Counted from the first letter of the stretch, positions 47,186 to 59,428 are shown. The stretch: DNA of 64,000 nt from Cydia pomonella (GCF_033807575.1 NC_084704.1:8703056-8767055), one strand, 5' to 3'. Translations and numbers: made by a program. Notes: generated from the letters alone by a model not told the origin.

Positions 47186-47639
47186 CAGAATGGTTTTATT
47201 TTACCATTAGCTACAAAAAAATTGTTAGAGTACCTCCCGAACAAATTTTTTTTTATCCCCAATATAGTATGTACCATTGTACCTATCCACAGAACACTAC
47301 GATGTTAATATTTTCCTAACCGTATTAACATCTTTCTGTGATTATGCCTTTGGATGTAATTATAGGTTTAGATCTAGTAATATGTATATGCTATTATAAC
47401 GTAGTAATTAGTTAATTACGCTTAAAAAACATTGTTTTTCGGTCCACTAAAGCTTATTAATGTTTTGTTAACTAGTGCGTTAAAAAGAGTCCTCTTATCC
47501 CATGAGATATTAATTTCATAATGGCTAAACTCATATAGACACTGGCCAGGTTAGGATTTGACAGTTTAAAGCTTTACGTATATGACGGGCGGGAGCGGGC
47601 GTGAACGTGACCGTGCGTTGAGCTTAATAGTCTTGAGAT

Positions 47640-47812
47640 CGCAACTTACTAGGTACATACTATAAAAAAGACTAATAAATAAATATATGTGTATTATTAT
47701 AGGTATACTCAAAAATATCCGTTCTCATCACACAAATATTTTTAACGGGATTCGAAACCAGGGCCGCTTTCACAGTCAAGGTTACAATCGACAAGGCTAC
47801 TGAGGCCTTAAT
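47640..47812 (-). mobile_element. tRNA-derived SINE, minus-strand copy
   Basis: Read on the minus strand, a tRNA-like head starts near GGCCTCAGTAGCC and carries a B box GGTTTCGAATCCC. Then comes ATTTGTGTGATGAGAACGG, the shared body start of the SINEs at 1049 and 31335. The tail is AT-rich. Confidence 0.78.
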
Positions 47813-47814
47813 AC

Positions 47815-49290
47815 GAGTATGTCTATGAAACTTTTAGCTTGGGGAGTTTTAGAATGTTTCTCTCGTGATATATTAACAACAGAAATAGTACTCAATTCTG
47901 AAACTCATTCATTTATCTTATCTGTATACTGCCATAGATAACACTTGAGGATTAAGGTCAATGAAAACATTATTCCTGTCTGTAGCTTTAGTATGGATTA
48001 AAAATACTCTAATAACATGAGGAGGGCTCCCGCAAAATTGTAGTTTTTATTTTGAATTTTTACACGTTTTAATGAAAAGTAAATGCAATTAAAAATGCAT
48101 ATGAAAACTAGACTATATTTCAGAGGGCAGATTCCAAGAAAAAACCTTAAAAATTTAAAAGTTGGCTCGGTAGAAAAAAATCAAGAAAACATGTCTATCT
48201 TTCATTAATTTTCAATCGTATACCGTTACCCTGCATTCAATAGCAGTATAATTTTAGTACAGAATAGCTAGTGATGAGCGAGATGTATAGAAAGTTAGTT
48301 ACGCAGACGTTAGCGAAAATGTCAGTTTCAGGTCAGCAACAAGCTCGTGGTAGCCGTTTAGAAGTGGCTATCGCAAATAGCGTTCGTCATTTTGAAAATT
48401 CAATTGTTAGGTTTTCGGCACTATTCATATTGTGTTAATTTTGTGCATTTTTTTGTCTAAAAGTAATACAATATGTATTGTATTTAATAACATGCATCCT
48501 CTTGACAAGTAATTCCCGAATACAATAGCAAAACTTCATATTTAGCTACTTAATCAATAAGGTGCATATGATTAACTTCAAAAGCGAGGTAATTATAAAA
48601 ACAGTAAATATCGACTAAACATTATATTATATACATTAACTTACAATGATAAATAAATAACCAAAGGAGGTCCTTTTTATGGCCCGTGCCTTCCTTCCTC
48701 TCCTGAGAAATCACAAAGCATAAATCATACTGGCATAAAGTACGGCTTCATGAACTTTATACACAAACTTTAAGTGGAGCTGAGCACCTGAGCACTCGTA
48801 CAATTTTTAAAGAAACCACTATTCTAATTTTAAATTAAACAATGTACTAGACACGTCTTTTACAAATATAGTTATGTTTATTTTAAAATAGACACTCCTA
48901 TTTTTTGTGTATTTTTAAGTACAAAAGCTTAATAAATAACTTATTAGGTATTATTAATAAATAGGTATTTACTTTAACTTCATAAATATGATAAATTGAA
49001 CTAAACATCAATAATTGATTATTTACAGTCCATAATAATACTCTCCGAATAGAACTCGACGGCTGTACCTATCAGGACCTAATGATAGTAATGATCTTGG
49101 CTATAATACATATAATGTAATAATTTGGCTATAAATTAACAGATTTTCAACAAAAACTATTTGTTTTTATGAAGCATTTAATTGTCACTTGATTTACAAG
49201 GGGGCAAAGTTGTTGTTTAATATGTCGTGGTAATACAATTAGACAAAATAGACTTGATAACAAATATAAGATCACAATAAATACAAACTT
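47815..49290. other. Mostly empty; possible 3' exon near 48.7 kb
   Basis: On the minus strand near 48785-48720 a frame LHLKFVYKVHEAVLYASMIY ends in TGA and could follow the candidate exon at 49293-49366 in phase. Very uncertain. Confidence 0.2.
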
Positions 49291-49292
49291 AC

Positions 49293-49366
49293 CACGCCAA
49301 ACACGTCTCCGTTGCATCCACTGCATCTTAAAGCTGTGGTCGCGACAAAACTATCTTCTGTGTCAC
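49293..49366 (-). other. Candidate small exon on minus strand
   Basis: After CTAG the minus strand reads DTEDSFVATTALRCSGCNGD then VFGV and a GTAAGT donor. The length (74 nt) and CSGC motif look coding. I do not recognise the protein. The acceptor lacks a strong pyrimidine tract. Confidence 0.3.
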
Positions 49367-49439
49367 CTAGGTATGTTTTAAACTCGTTATAATATAATTC
49401 GACTTGGTCATAGGTTCTTTTCAAACCAATGCAGAATAC

Positions 49440-49565
49440 TTAAGAAAGTTTGGCGCCGTGACAAATTCGTAATGAGGTAGATTCCACCCACGCGACGTGT
49501 CCCTCGGTCAAACTTCCCCAGTGGAACTCGTCAGATATATTCTCATTTGAAGTTATTCCGGCCAT
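49440..49565 (-). other. Candidate 41-codon coding island, minus strand
   Basis: ATG at 49565 opens MAGITSNENISDEFHWGSL then TEGHVAWVESTSLR and a TAA at 49440. It is about 75 bp upstream of the candidate exon at 49293-49366 on the same strand, and a GT within the TGT codon after RI would join them in phase. Unrecognised. Confidence 0.25.
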
Positions 49566-49778
49566 TGGGATCTCATATTTAAACCTTAAATAAAGTAGAT
49601 AGGTATTGAGTTTAAGTTATTGATGTTTAAACCTAATAAGTAATCAGACAAATTTGTTTCACTTAAAGAGGTATTCAACTGTCTCAGATAGCCGTGTATG
49701 AATAAATATTTGTTTCAAAGTTCCATTAATAGAGGAGAGAAAAGAGGTCATTTCAGTTATAGAGGTACGATTATTATA

Positions 49779-49928
49779 GTATTGTATGCAACAGTTGTAT
49801 AAGAAGGGTCAAAAAAGGCGAGTGGCGTGAGTTACAATGGGAGCCAGAGCCGAAGGCGTAGGCGAACATTGTAAAGGAATACGCCACGAGCATTTTTTGA
49901 CCTACTTATACAACGTTGCATACAATAT
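49779..49928. mobile_element. 150-bp foldback MITE
   Basis: AGTATTGTATGCAAC and GTTGCATACAATATT end two arms that also share TTGTATAAG and GGTCAAAAAA. The centre has GAGTGGCGT...ACGCCACGAG. Confidence 0.85.
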
Positions 49929-50075
49929 TTTTCCTACGAGTCAACAAAAATAAATCTTAATTTAGGTAAACAAAGCAAAAGTATATAGCCAAGACGCGCG
50001 AGCATACCTTGTTACGCGCCCAGCCCGCCCCGGGCCGCGGCCGGCCGGTCAGCGACACCTCGTAACTCATGAGGC

Positions 50076-50342
50076 CCTGGAGGCCTACCGCGAAAATCGA
50101 AATTCGTCAATTGCGGGCATTTTTCTCAGTCACTCTAACACTTAGTCGCTTTTTAGCGATAAGACCGCCTGTTGTTACCTGGTTCTATTTTCCTTTAAAA
50201 TTCATTTGTAGTTTTACATGTATGTAAAATGTATAATTGTTGGTGCAATAAAGAATATTTACTTCCTTACTTACGTCTTAGTGAGAGTAAAAGAGAAAGA
50301 TCCCCGCAATTTGCGAATGTCGATTTTCCCGGTAGTCCCCCT
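50076..50342. mobile_element. MITE interrupted by a retroelement tail
   Basis: GGCCTACCGCGAAAATCG and CGATTTTCCCGGTAGTCCCC are inverted ends. Inner parts (CAATTGCGGGCATTTTTCTC) also pair. The centre is replaced by the tail at 50135-50272. A very GC-rich leader (50015-50060) precedes it. Confidence 0.75.
50135..50272 (+). mobile_element. Retroelement 3' tail
   Basis: TTAGCGATAAGACCGCCTG, TTACATGTATGTAAAATGT and GGTGCAATAAAGAATATTTA form the 3' tail of a retroelement I recall as very common in moths. AATAAA is its own signal. Confidence 0.6.
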
Positions 50343-51734
50343 GGTACTTGCTACTTACTAAATTAAATTTTTGGACAGTTTTTTCTCAATTTTGGCCACC
50401 GTAGCCTACGGAGACTAACAAGCAACGCTAAGCGGTCTTCGTAGTCTATGGGTGTTGCTATATTACGGGTGTCACATGCGTGTTTCTGACTTATGAAGTA
50501 ATTATTTTTACTATGCAACCAAATGAATATTTTGTAAGTTGGGAGCAATGCACTTAGTTTAAAACTGTATTCGTTTTGGTTTTGTTAGGTTGGTAGCCAT
50601 TAATCGCAGTAACGTTATAGCGATTAAAAGCACAAGAGCTTTTATGAGGAATAGACAATATAGACTTTTCTTGAAACCTTTTATGTATGTTCTTATATTC
50701 GTGTTAATGAATGCATAAATGACAGATAACAGTAGAGGAGTAGGAAAAATAAATTAAAGTATTTTGTAAACATTATACATAACTTGTAATCTTTAATGTT
50801 AACAATATAAAGATAATTTAGCCTTTTCATTCAGAAAATGAAGACCGAATTTTATATTTATTGCGCGCAAAGGTGGCATCCCACTTCTTAAGCTGATATC
50901 ATCTTAAATAAAGGTTATTCACGTATTAATGATGAATTTAACATAAATAAAAGTCTGAATGATAGCAAAACCAAACTAAAACCCTAAAATCATTACGGCA
51001 GAATTAACTCGATTAGATAGATTAAAATTACTAACGAAAACGTATCGTAATTCAATTGACATTATCTAACCCGGATACAGAGGTCAACAACACTTAAAAA
51101 ATTCAAACAAAACGATTGCATTTAATATTCATTACAAAATAGTATCAGCAAAAGAGGTGAAAATCATTCGCAATCCCAATGATACTCGTAGAAGTAATTA
51201 TAACGTTAAAATCGAAAGAATGAATCCCAGATATATACGTTTGTTTTGTCCCACTAACAGAGGTAAATCAGTATTAATAAAGCGTCTGGAACTCGGCAGT
51301 GACAGCATGGTTCCATTTTTATCACCTGTCACTATGTCCGTCACTTTCGCACTTCCATAAAATGTTACAAATTTTGAAAGTGCGCTTTTGACCTATGTTC
51401 GTGATATTCTTCTATCGAGCTTCAAGGTTGCTAATTACGTTTTTGGCAAGCGTATTAAAATCTAAAAAAGCGGTACTATTTTCGAAAACTCCGCTCTGTG
51501 AACCTACGGCACCTTAAGGTGCTAAGCCGTTACTTTTTAACTAATTAAATAAACCTCGGCATTAAAAGTTTCTTAGTATAAATTAAGAACCAAGACAGCA
51601 TAGTATTTATGAAAATTTGCACACAGTTTTAAGGAATTTATTTTAGATATTTTGGGAATCTTCAAGCTGTGAATTCGACATGGAAACCAATTAGTCAATT
51701 GTCAAAAAACTGTAATTAATATGTACATAAGGCT

Positions 51735-51925
51735 CGTAAGGAAGGGATCTCTAGGAAAAAGAGGGAAAGGAAGACACACCTTGAGGTGGCAAGATGAGAT
51801 CACCAAAAAATTGCCGAGCCTAATTGGATACAAGTGGCCAAGGATCGAGATACACGGAGGGCTTTGGAGGAGGCCTTCACCTGTGAAAGCAGGGTTCTTG
51901 AATAATTTACCAAAAACATAACAAA
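51735..51925 (+). pseudogene. LINE ORF C-terminus, frameshifted
   Basis: Reads KGRHTLRWQDEITK, then by frame changes PNWIQVAKDRD, WRALEEAFT and NNLPKT stop. The GR-TLRWQDEI and WRALEEAF blocks mark the end of an RTE-like LINE protein. Confidence 0.78.
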
Positions 51926-52009
51926 TACGTAAGGCTTTTTATTTTTTCATTTTATTTATTTATAAGGCTCGTAATCAGTTTATAAAGTAGGTACCTGAAT
52001 GGAATGAGA

Positions 52010-52362
52010 ATGGACCCGGGTACGTCCTTAAACTACGTCCAAAAGAGAGGTATGGGCATTGTGAATGTCATCCCGCTTTGTGTGGTAGGGCAAGCACAAC
52101 GGATGTTATTCCAGCCCAGAACCCATCAACTGTGGAAGTACCTCCACCTTACAGAAAACCGCAGCCTAATACTACTAGACCCTACTCATAGTGTTGTGTT
52201 CCTGCCGGTGAGTATGGTTGCCAGAGCTCAACGAGGGTGCGGTGTGTTAGGGTCGGCAACGCGCATGTAACTCCCCTGGAGATGCAGGCGTACATAGGCT
52301 ACAGAGACTGCTCACCATCAGGCGGGCCGTATGCTTGTTTGCCACCGGCGTAGTATTTAAAA
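52010..52362 (+). mobile_element. Retroelement 3' fragment with CATCAGGCG tail
   Basis: Contains CACTGTGTTGTGTTCCTGCC-like sequence, GGGTCGGCAACGCGCATG, CCTGGAGATGCAGGCGTAC, then CACCATCAGGCGGGCCGTAT and an A-rich end. Widely dispersed in moths from memory. Confidence 0.65.
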
Positions 52363-52589
52363 AAAAGAACCTTATCTTAGTGCTTAACCTAAACCTAATT
52401 TTGCCGATTTCTCTGATAAACGAGGGCGGAAGACACGAAGGTGGATATAATAATTAATAAGTTACAACTTGGCTGGGATAGCCTTCATTATTCATAACCA
52501 ATTTTAATATTTCTAAACTGGTTAAAATATTTAAAAAAATTGAAATAAACGGAAACATTTGCACAGCGTTTCATTTCATCAACGGATAC

Positions 52590-52846
52590 GCGACAACATC
52601 TCCATCTTCACCACTTAGATGTGTGGCAGTCCTCAACTGTAGGTTTCTTCAGAAACTTTCTGGTTCGCACTGTACTGTACTGTAGAATGAACTGTCGCTT
52701 GCGGTATTTCTGGACCGATACGACCTTCAAACCTCCAAGAAAGCGTACTTACAACCCCTCTGGTGTTGCAGACACCCGCAATGACCCACGGTAATCGCTT
52801 ACCATCAGGCGATTTGTCTGCTCGTTTGCTTCCTATTACAAAAAAA
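52590..52846 (+). mobile_element. LINE 3' fragment with CATCAGGCG tail
   Basis: Contains AGAATGAACTGTCGCTTGCG, ACCTTCAAACCTCCAAGAAA, CAACCCCTCTGGTGTTGCAG and ATCGCTTACCATCAGGCGAT, then an A-run. It is known to me as a moth LINE tail and shows an internal deletion. Confidence 0.65.
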
Positions 52847-53451
52847 AACGGCCATGAGCATGTCGGGCCATGCTCAGTGTAGGTGTCCGTAGTTACCGTT
52901 CTGTCAGAAAAGGTCAAACGAGGGCTATTAATTAGTAAGTATCATGTACATTACAAGCATAAGGAAGTAACCTTCGCAACGCTTTGTACGTCTTTTTAGT
53001 AAGAAGAGAAGATTTTTGCAATAACTCAAAAGCGGCTAGACCGATCATGTTCGCTATAGTTTTAATTGCAAGTATTTGCTAAGTTTTTTTTAAGATTTTT
53101 TTTCATATTTTTGAACCCATTGTTCAAAAATTAGAGGAAGGGGCACAAATTTTTGTTTCTTAATATTAACTTTAACAAAAAATGGCTTTTGGAGACCCTT
53201 ATTCGTTTTAACAGACCTATCCAATGATACCCCACACTATTGGTCCCAGAAAAAAATAGTTTTGTATGTGACGTGCGATAACAAATTTTTTGATGTTTTT
53301 ATTTAACCGTTCTGTTGCCATGCATGCTCTATGAATCCATGCCAAATTGCAGCTTTCTAGCACTAACTGTCACGGAGCAAAGCCGAGGACGGACGGAGAG
53401 ACGAACATGCCGAAACTATAAGGGTTTCTAGGTGACCACAAAACCCTAAAA
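52846..53451 (+). mobile_element. AACCGGCC-family element
   Basis: Starts ACGGCCATGAGCATGTCGGG and ends ACCACAAAACCCTAAAAA. It begins directly at the A-run of the LINE tail before it. It holds the single-copy TGTACA (52945-52950) used for the empty-site comparison. Confidence 0.82.
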
Positions 53452-53884
53452 AGCTTTGAAAATTTAACCGATATATATCATTGTTTATAAAGATGTACAA
53501 TTGAATGGGTAACTAAGTATATGAATAAAATATATTCGACAGAAATCGTTAGCAGCCGGGAAACACCCGCGGTTCTATGCTCAAACGAAACTTATGCAAA
53601 TGTAAAGCCTAAAATCTTTCAAAAAGGGCATAATTATACTCGTAAACACGCTAGTTTTAGCCTCTTGCCTCGTGTTGTGAAAAAACCATAGGACACGAGT
53701 AAAAAGTATTTCAAAATTTCTATAAATGTATTTCTAATAATTTGTTGTGATACATAGGATAAACATGAATTAAGTATATAAAATTACAGATTAGTTAAGT
53801 ACAATAAATATATTGGCGGTGGCGGCAAGAAATCCAAGCCAGGGTAGCCAAATCTTGTGTTGCCTTCATCCCCATTAATAGGGG

Positions 53885-54400
53885 ATGCAGGTTGAAAGTT
53901 ACAGCTTTCTTAATTATTTTATATACATCCTAGGCTTACCAAATATTAGCTCTCTAGGTCATGGGAAGTGTCCTAGGTTCATTACTTTTGTATACCGAAA
54001 TTCACCCCCCCCCCCCCCCCTTTATATACTGGGGGTGAAAGTTAAAGCTTTGTATGTAGATCCTAGGCTTCATACCAAATTTCAGCTAACAAAAGTAGGA
54101 CATCTCGAAGTGCCCTAGTTTTACTTACTTGTTATGTATTGAGAAGTGCACCCCCTTTTAAAGGGGCCGGAGGGTGAAAGTTACAGACTTTTTTTAGTTT
54201 TCTGTACTATCTAAATTTTTGGCTCCATGTTAAATTTTAGAATAGAACAGAGTAGAATATAATAATTTTTATTCGTAAACACAAACAAGACACATTACAT
54301 TACAAAATATAACAAAAACTAAGAAAGTTTTTGTGGCACTAAATTTAGCTTTCTAGGACATCGGGAAGTACCCTTGAGGTTTATGTCAGTGAGAGAGTAA
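53885..54400 (+). repeat. Three ~140-bp diverged tandem units
   Basis: Units start near GGTTGAAAGTTACAGC, GGGTGAAAGTTAAAGC and GGGTGAAAGTTACAG. They share CCTAGGCTT, a CAAATTTCAGC-like block and GGAAGTGTCCTAG, and are separated by C-rich joints including a run of about 17 C near 54005. The third is interrupted by AT-rich sequence. Confidence 0.75.
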
Positions 54401-54814
54401 GAGGCCAAATGGTCGTATTTTGGCTGATAAAATCTAAAGTATTAAAACCATACTTGATATGTTCCCTAACTACATCTTATCCTGTGAATTTAAGATCTCT
54501 GGTAATATCTGGGACGAGGGTTTGCAAAGAAGACGAGTACTTCGAGAAAAGTGCCCCGCCTTTATTTTGTTCATCTTGATGGGGCCACCCACTGCCGTAC
54601 CCCCAGATGAGGCTATAAGACTTGAATTATGGATTGTTTAGTATTTATCAGGTATATCAAAGGTATAACAAGGTAAGGTAAGGTAAGGTATATACAATAC
54701 AATACATGTAATGTAGGTATTCGTACGTATAATATTTCTATAATATCTATAGTATCATATAAATAATAAATAAATATTTAGGACATTATTATGTGTTGTA
54801 TAATGTCATTCGCT

Positions 54815-55260
54815 TTAGAGTCCGCAGCAAGCTCGGCTGAATTTCACCTTCTCATACAACCGCAATTTCGATCTATGCCTCTAATTAGTTTATCTCCAGC
54901 TTATAAAACAAACGAAAGAGAGCAAAAATAAGTTTTTTTTTTATAAAAACTTAAATTGGCTGTATTTTTTTGACTATGGTACAGTCACGTCTGAACATAG
55001 CGGTACGAAAAAAGTGCCAAAAATATGTATACACGACCTTATTGCCCATATATTAAGTTAGTTGCCCACATATTATTGCCACTTTGTCCGTATCGATATT
55101 TTCAGTGTCCGTACCTGAAGCTTCATAAACTAATTCCAGGCACAGATATACCTTATCCTATTGTAGAACTTAGTAAAGTTTCAGAGCAATCTAGCTAGTC
55201 ATTTTAAAATGAGAGCGTAACTACGTTTGTATGGAGAACCGAGCTTACTGCGGACTCTTA
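54815..55260. mobile_element. MITE family C
   Basis: Inverted ends TAGAGTCCGCAGCAAGCTCG and CGAGCTTACTGCGGACTCTTA lie about 446 bp apart. Inner arms contain CATACAACCG / ACGTTTGTATGGAG, the same subterminal motif as families A and B. Confidence 0.82.
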
Positions 55261-55561
55261 AAATTGTTGTTTTCGTAACGCATTTTAAGAATCATTCTGT
55301 ACCAACTACCAATTTCCATCAGTCTCCTCAATATAAAAATATATAATACTCGTATGTGGTGGATACTTCTAGGTAGGTACATATTTGCTTTATTATGCAG
55401 ATTACGCTCCCCGACGGCATCAGCAAGGCAACGTGTCAATTTGTAAGAGATAAAAAAATGTGGGGCGCGTGAGCGGCAATGGCAATGTAAAGTCAATAAT
55501 TATAGAAAGGTATGTTGTACGAACATTCACCAAGTCGGTTATTTCGACCGCTTCTACAACC

Positions 55562-55633
55562 GGCTCGTTGGTCTAGGGGTATGATTTTCGCTTAGGGTGC
55601 GAGAGGTCCCGGGTTCAAATCCCGGACGAGCCC
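55562..55633 (+). tRNA. tRNA-Pro(AGG)
   Basis: A complete 72-nt cloverleaf. The acceptor stem GGCTCGT pairs with ACGAGCC, with discriminator C. The anticodon loop TTAGGGT carries AGG (55594-55596), and the T arm contains the B box GGTTCAAATCC. No intron is present. A T-rich tract begins a few bases after the 3' end, as expected for RNA polymerase III termination. Confidence 0.96.
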
Positions 55634-55637
55634 AATT

Positions 55638-55656
55638 CTTTTTTTTTTCTTTTTTC
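55638..55656 (+). terminator. Pol III T-run terminator of tRNA-Pro
   Basis: Runs of T start five bases after the tRNA discriminator base and continue with one interruption. This is the normal RNA polymerase III stop signal. Confidence 0.85.
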
Positions 55657-56096
55657 CACCTATGTGCTTTTATTTTGTAAAAAATTTCTACCGCCAGGAA
55701 TCTAAACGTTTGTGTAAGCCTTTATATTTGTGTAATTTAATGGTTCCACGTAAGCCAGAAAATATGCAGGATAATTGAGCAACATAAGTATCATTAAGCT
55801 ACGATCTTCCTTATATTTTAAACATCCTCGAGCGAGTGGGATAATGCCACACATCAATTTTAGTTGAAATGCTCAGCAAAATGTTCCTTTTGTTTTCTCA
55901 GATAATACAGACAGTCATGTATGAAATTCATAATGGCAAAGGTTAGGCCAACGTACCATAATCTGTGAAAATAGCTTCAAATCGTGTTACAGTTTAAATC
56001 GTAAATGACAATATTTATTTCAAATGCAAATACTATTACCTATCTTGATTATCACGACATGTATGTCACGTAATCTAATAAGGTGTTAAAAACTAT

Positions 56097-56150
56097 TCCT
56101 TAACTAGGTATTAAAAAGTGTATAAATACTTTTTAATACCTAGTTAAGGA
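56097..56150. repeat. Perfect 23-bp hairpin
   Basis: The arm 56097-56119 (TCCTTAACTAGGTATTAAAA...) is exactly inverted at 56128-56150 around GTATAAAT. Confidence 0.92.
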
Positions 56151-59100
56151 GCTAATTCATATTGAGCTAACCTGTGCGCCGTGTCAACTTTAAAAGATTT
56201 AATGAAGATTTGCCGGAAAATTGAAGTATCATTCATTAACGACTTAATAATCGATCTTTATATATGCAAAACTCACAAATTAACTAATTTGTTGTGTACG
56301 TAATACGTTATTACAGGAAAATACAATTTAACTGTTAAATTATTTTTAATTCAAATTATTACTTAGTAAAGGTCAGATCATACCCGCCACTTGGTGGTTA
56401 TTCTAATATAGGCAGTTGTAACTACATATTTTTTTTCGTCTGATATAATATTTAATGGTGAAATAATTAAAAATATAAGTAAGTATCATATTGGTGACAC
56501 TTCATCATAACTAGTCAAGAATGATTGTATGATGATCTATTCTTGGGAGATATGTATCTACGAAATATCAAGTTTACTTGCATGAATCTCAAATAAACAT
56601 CATCTCAATCGGGCCCGAGAAACGGCCCGGCCCACCGGGTATACGTGAGTCGAGTCGACTCGACGCGTGTATTACTTTACCAAAGTGCGAACAAAATACA
56701 CGACATGTCGCTCTAAGTTGATAAGACTTTATTTCTGAGTCTTGTTCATGCCAAGAGGATCCGCTTCTTTTAATAAACGTAGGGAAAGGTCAAAGAATAT
56801 ATTAAGAGTTTTTATTTTACTTTCTAAGTTTATCTAACTGTATCGTTATTATAACGAGGAATCGAGACGTGTCTGGACCAGACTACATCATTTCTCATCC
56901 ACTTAATTAGAGAATAATGCAATTTTTCAGTGCTCTTTCTACCTCCCGCTATAACATATAATTATGCAACAAATTATAACATAAAATTAGAAAAAAATAA
57001 GTAGGTATGTAAATAGAAACTCATGTGAACAGTTAGTTGATTGTAGCCATAACGTCTTGTACGCTTATCAATTGATAAGATGTTTGCACTTATCTTATTA
57101 ATCTTATTACCTTATTTAAGTAGTCAATATAATATTATACATATACGTAATTAACCACTGTGAAACAATTTAATTGATCTATTGGATACAACCCTAATCC
57201 GTTGGTGTTTATTATTTATTTATTTATTTAACCTTCATTGCACAATACAAAAAAGTACAAATGGCGGACTTAATTCCTTTTACAAGTAAAGATGATTTAT
57301 TATCAAATACTTATCGTAAATAAATTTAAAAAATCGTACTTAGAAAGTTAAAAACTCTATTATAGAAATGTATCACTTTCAGCACACTTTTTTGAAACAA
57401 CAATAACCCTCTTTCAGAGCATGAGAAACGAAAAAAGTTTTTTTTTTAGCTTATTCAGAAACCAAACAGTCATATAAACACATTAAAAAGGCAATACAAA
57501 TGTACTGCGACAAAAGAACAAGGCATTAAAAAGACCTGGAGGTTCATACTTATAATAAGATTTAATGTAGATGCGGTAGTAAACGGTGTGTAATGTGTAC
57601 CTACCCGTAGGCCTCGGCTAATTTAATAATATACCTACCTACGAACCCGGATTCGAAAGGCCTTTGAGAAAAATGTAAGATTTTTTAATTTTATTTGCAT
57701 ACCTATACATTACGTTACACGGCTTGGGCTTACATTTTGGTTGACACTTTTATAATTGTCCTTTGGTCGAAGCAGGTGACGTATTTCCCTCTCTCTGTAT
57801 AGGTATGTATCAAATCTCTGGCGCCTCGGTCTTACAGCCCGTTGGTAATAATGGGTGGTACAATAATATTAAAGAGTTGGCACTGTGGTCAAAATTGGAT
57901 TTAGACGATTTGGAACTGTACTCAAAATAGTAATGTGGAGTTAGGAAGGTGACGAAATAGGATTGTGGACGAAGCGGTCCTGAGCCATCTAATAACAGCG
58001 ACTTTATTGTCATTCACCCGTACCGTACGTTATGCAAGAAATATAAAGTTAAAAAGAAAGTACAGCCTTTTGGTTTTTTTTAGCATTTGAAAGAAGGTAA
58101 GCGATCTTGACGTGTATCTTTTATTAAAAATCACTTTTGAGAAATAAGTCACAGCAAATATTTAACAATTGTAAATCATATACAATCTTTTACATTCTTT
58201 TGCTCTATAATTAATATAAACTAATTTTCAAAGCGTTTTTTAATACTTTTAATAAAAAAACACGTCAAGATTGTTTACCTTTTTTCTAATGTAAAAAAAA
58301 CGTACTTATAGTGCCTCATCTTTCTCGAAGCCTGTGTTTAAGTTAAAAGCAACACATTTAATTCCATTTAACGACATCAAGAGAGAAAACTACCAGGCGT
58401 TCCGTTCATTTAGGTACCAATAGTTAGCATTTAGTGGGATATTTTGAATTCCTTAATAAATAAGATAACACAAACGCATTATAAATATTTGAGGAGCTTC
58501 CGCGTAAAACCGAAATAGAAATTTCGTTCTATCTCTATAGCTTGAAGTTCAAAAGTGATACTGATAGAGAGGCAGATAACTTCTATACCTAATTAATGTA
58601 TAACCAGACGCTCAATTATATATGATTTTATTTACTTCCAAAACTAACACAAATACAGTTTTTAAATAGTTACCTACTAACCTAGGAAAGGAATTAATAA
58701 AACATCAAAAATACATTTGGTAATGTTTATTTTATGATAAATTTCGATTAATAAATATTGTATAACTTAAACCTACTCTTTTGAACACATCGAAAAGACA
58801 ATTTTCGATCCCTATAAATATTTTAGAGTATTAACATAAACACAATCGAGTATATTTCTAAACTGTACCTACGAATAATAACATTAGCGTATTAAGTTCC
58901 AAAAAAACGAAATACGACAATATTATAAGAGACCTTTACGGCAACCTAACTTAAACTAACATCTATATAACAAGTCTCGCATATTTCAAGACTGCTTTCG
59001 TGCCAGAATTCAGTCGCACAAAAATAACAAAGGAGAAACGATGGGCCTATCTTCCAAATAAATTACGCTAATCAGATAAATTGACGACAACATTGTTTAA

Positions 59101-59428
59101 ATTAGCCATGATTAAACACCACTTTCACAAAACATAAATACTGAATGGGACTTAGAGGTTTCAGTCGTGATAATAAAATCTGTATCTTTAAATAATTGAC
59201 AGTATCCGTTTTGTGAATCACATGAATGTTTAAAAATCAGTACATAACAAGCTTTATAAAGTCTAATTGTATAACATGCTTACATAAAACATGTTACATT
59301 TTAAAGATTCGCTGGTAATTAAGCTTAGTTTGTTCAAGTCATCCGAACACTTTAATGTGTACCGTTTAATTCTTAATCTAAATAATAGAAATGCCACTTG
59401 ATTTTAATTTCAACAAACAAGAATAGTG
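56151..59428. other. Intergenic 3' of Cht5
   Basis: AT-rich, with TTTATTTATTTATTTA near 57210 and the foldback at 58085-58290. No coding region recognised. Confidence 0.55.
58085..58290. mobile_element. Foldback element, ~45-bp arms
   Basis: AGAAGGTAAGCGATCTTGACG near the left end is inverted near the right as CGTCAAGATTGTTTACC, with TTTTATTAAAA further in. It lies 3' of Cht5, outside its predicted transcript. Confidence 0.75.

Noticed and set aside
54660..54700. AAGGT tandem as telomere-like repeat
   Set aside because: Insect telomere repeat is TTAGG; only four AAGGT units, simple microsatellite.
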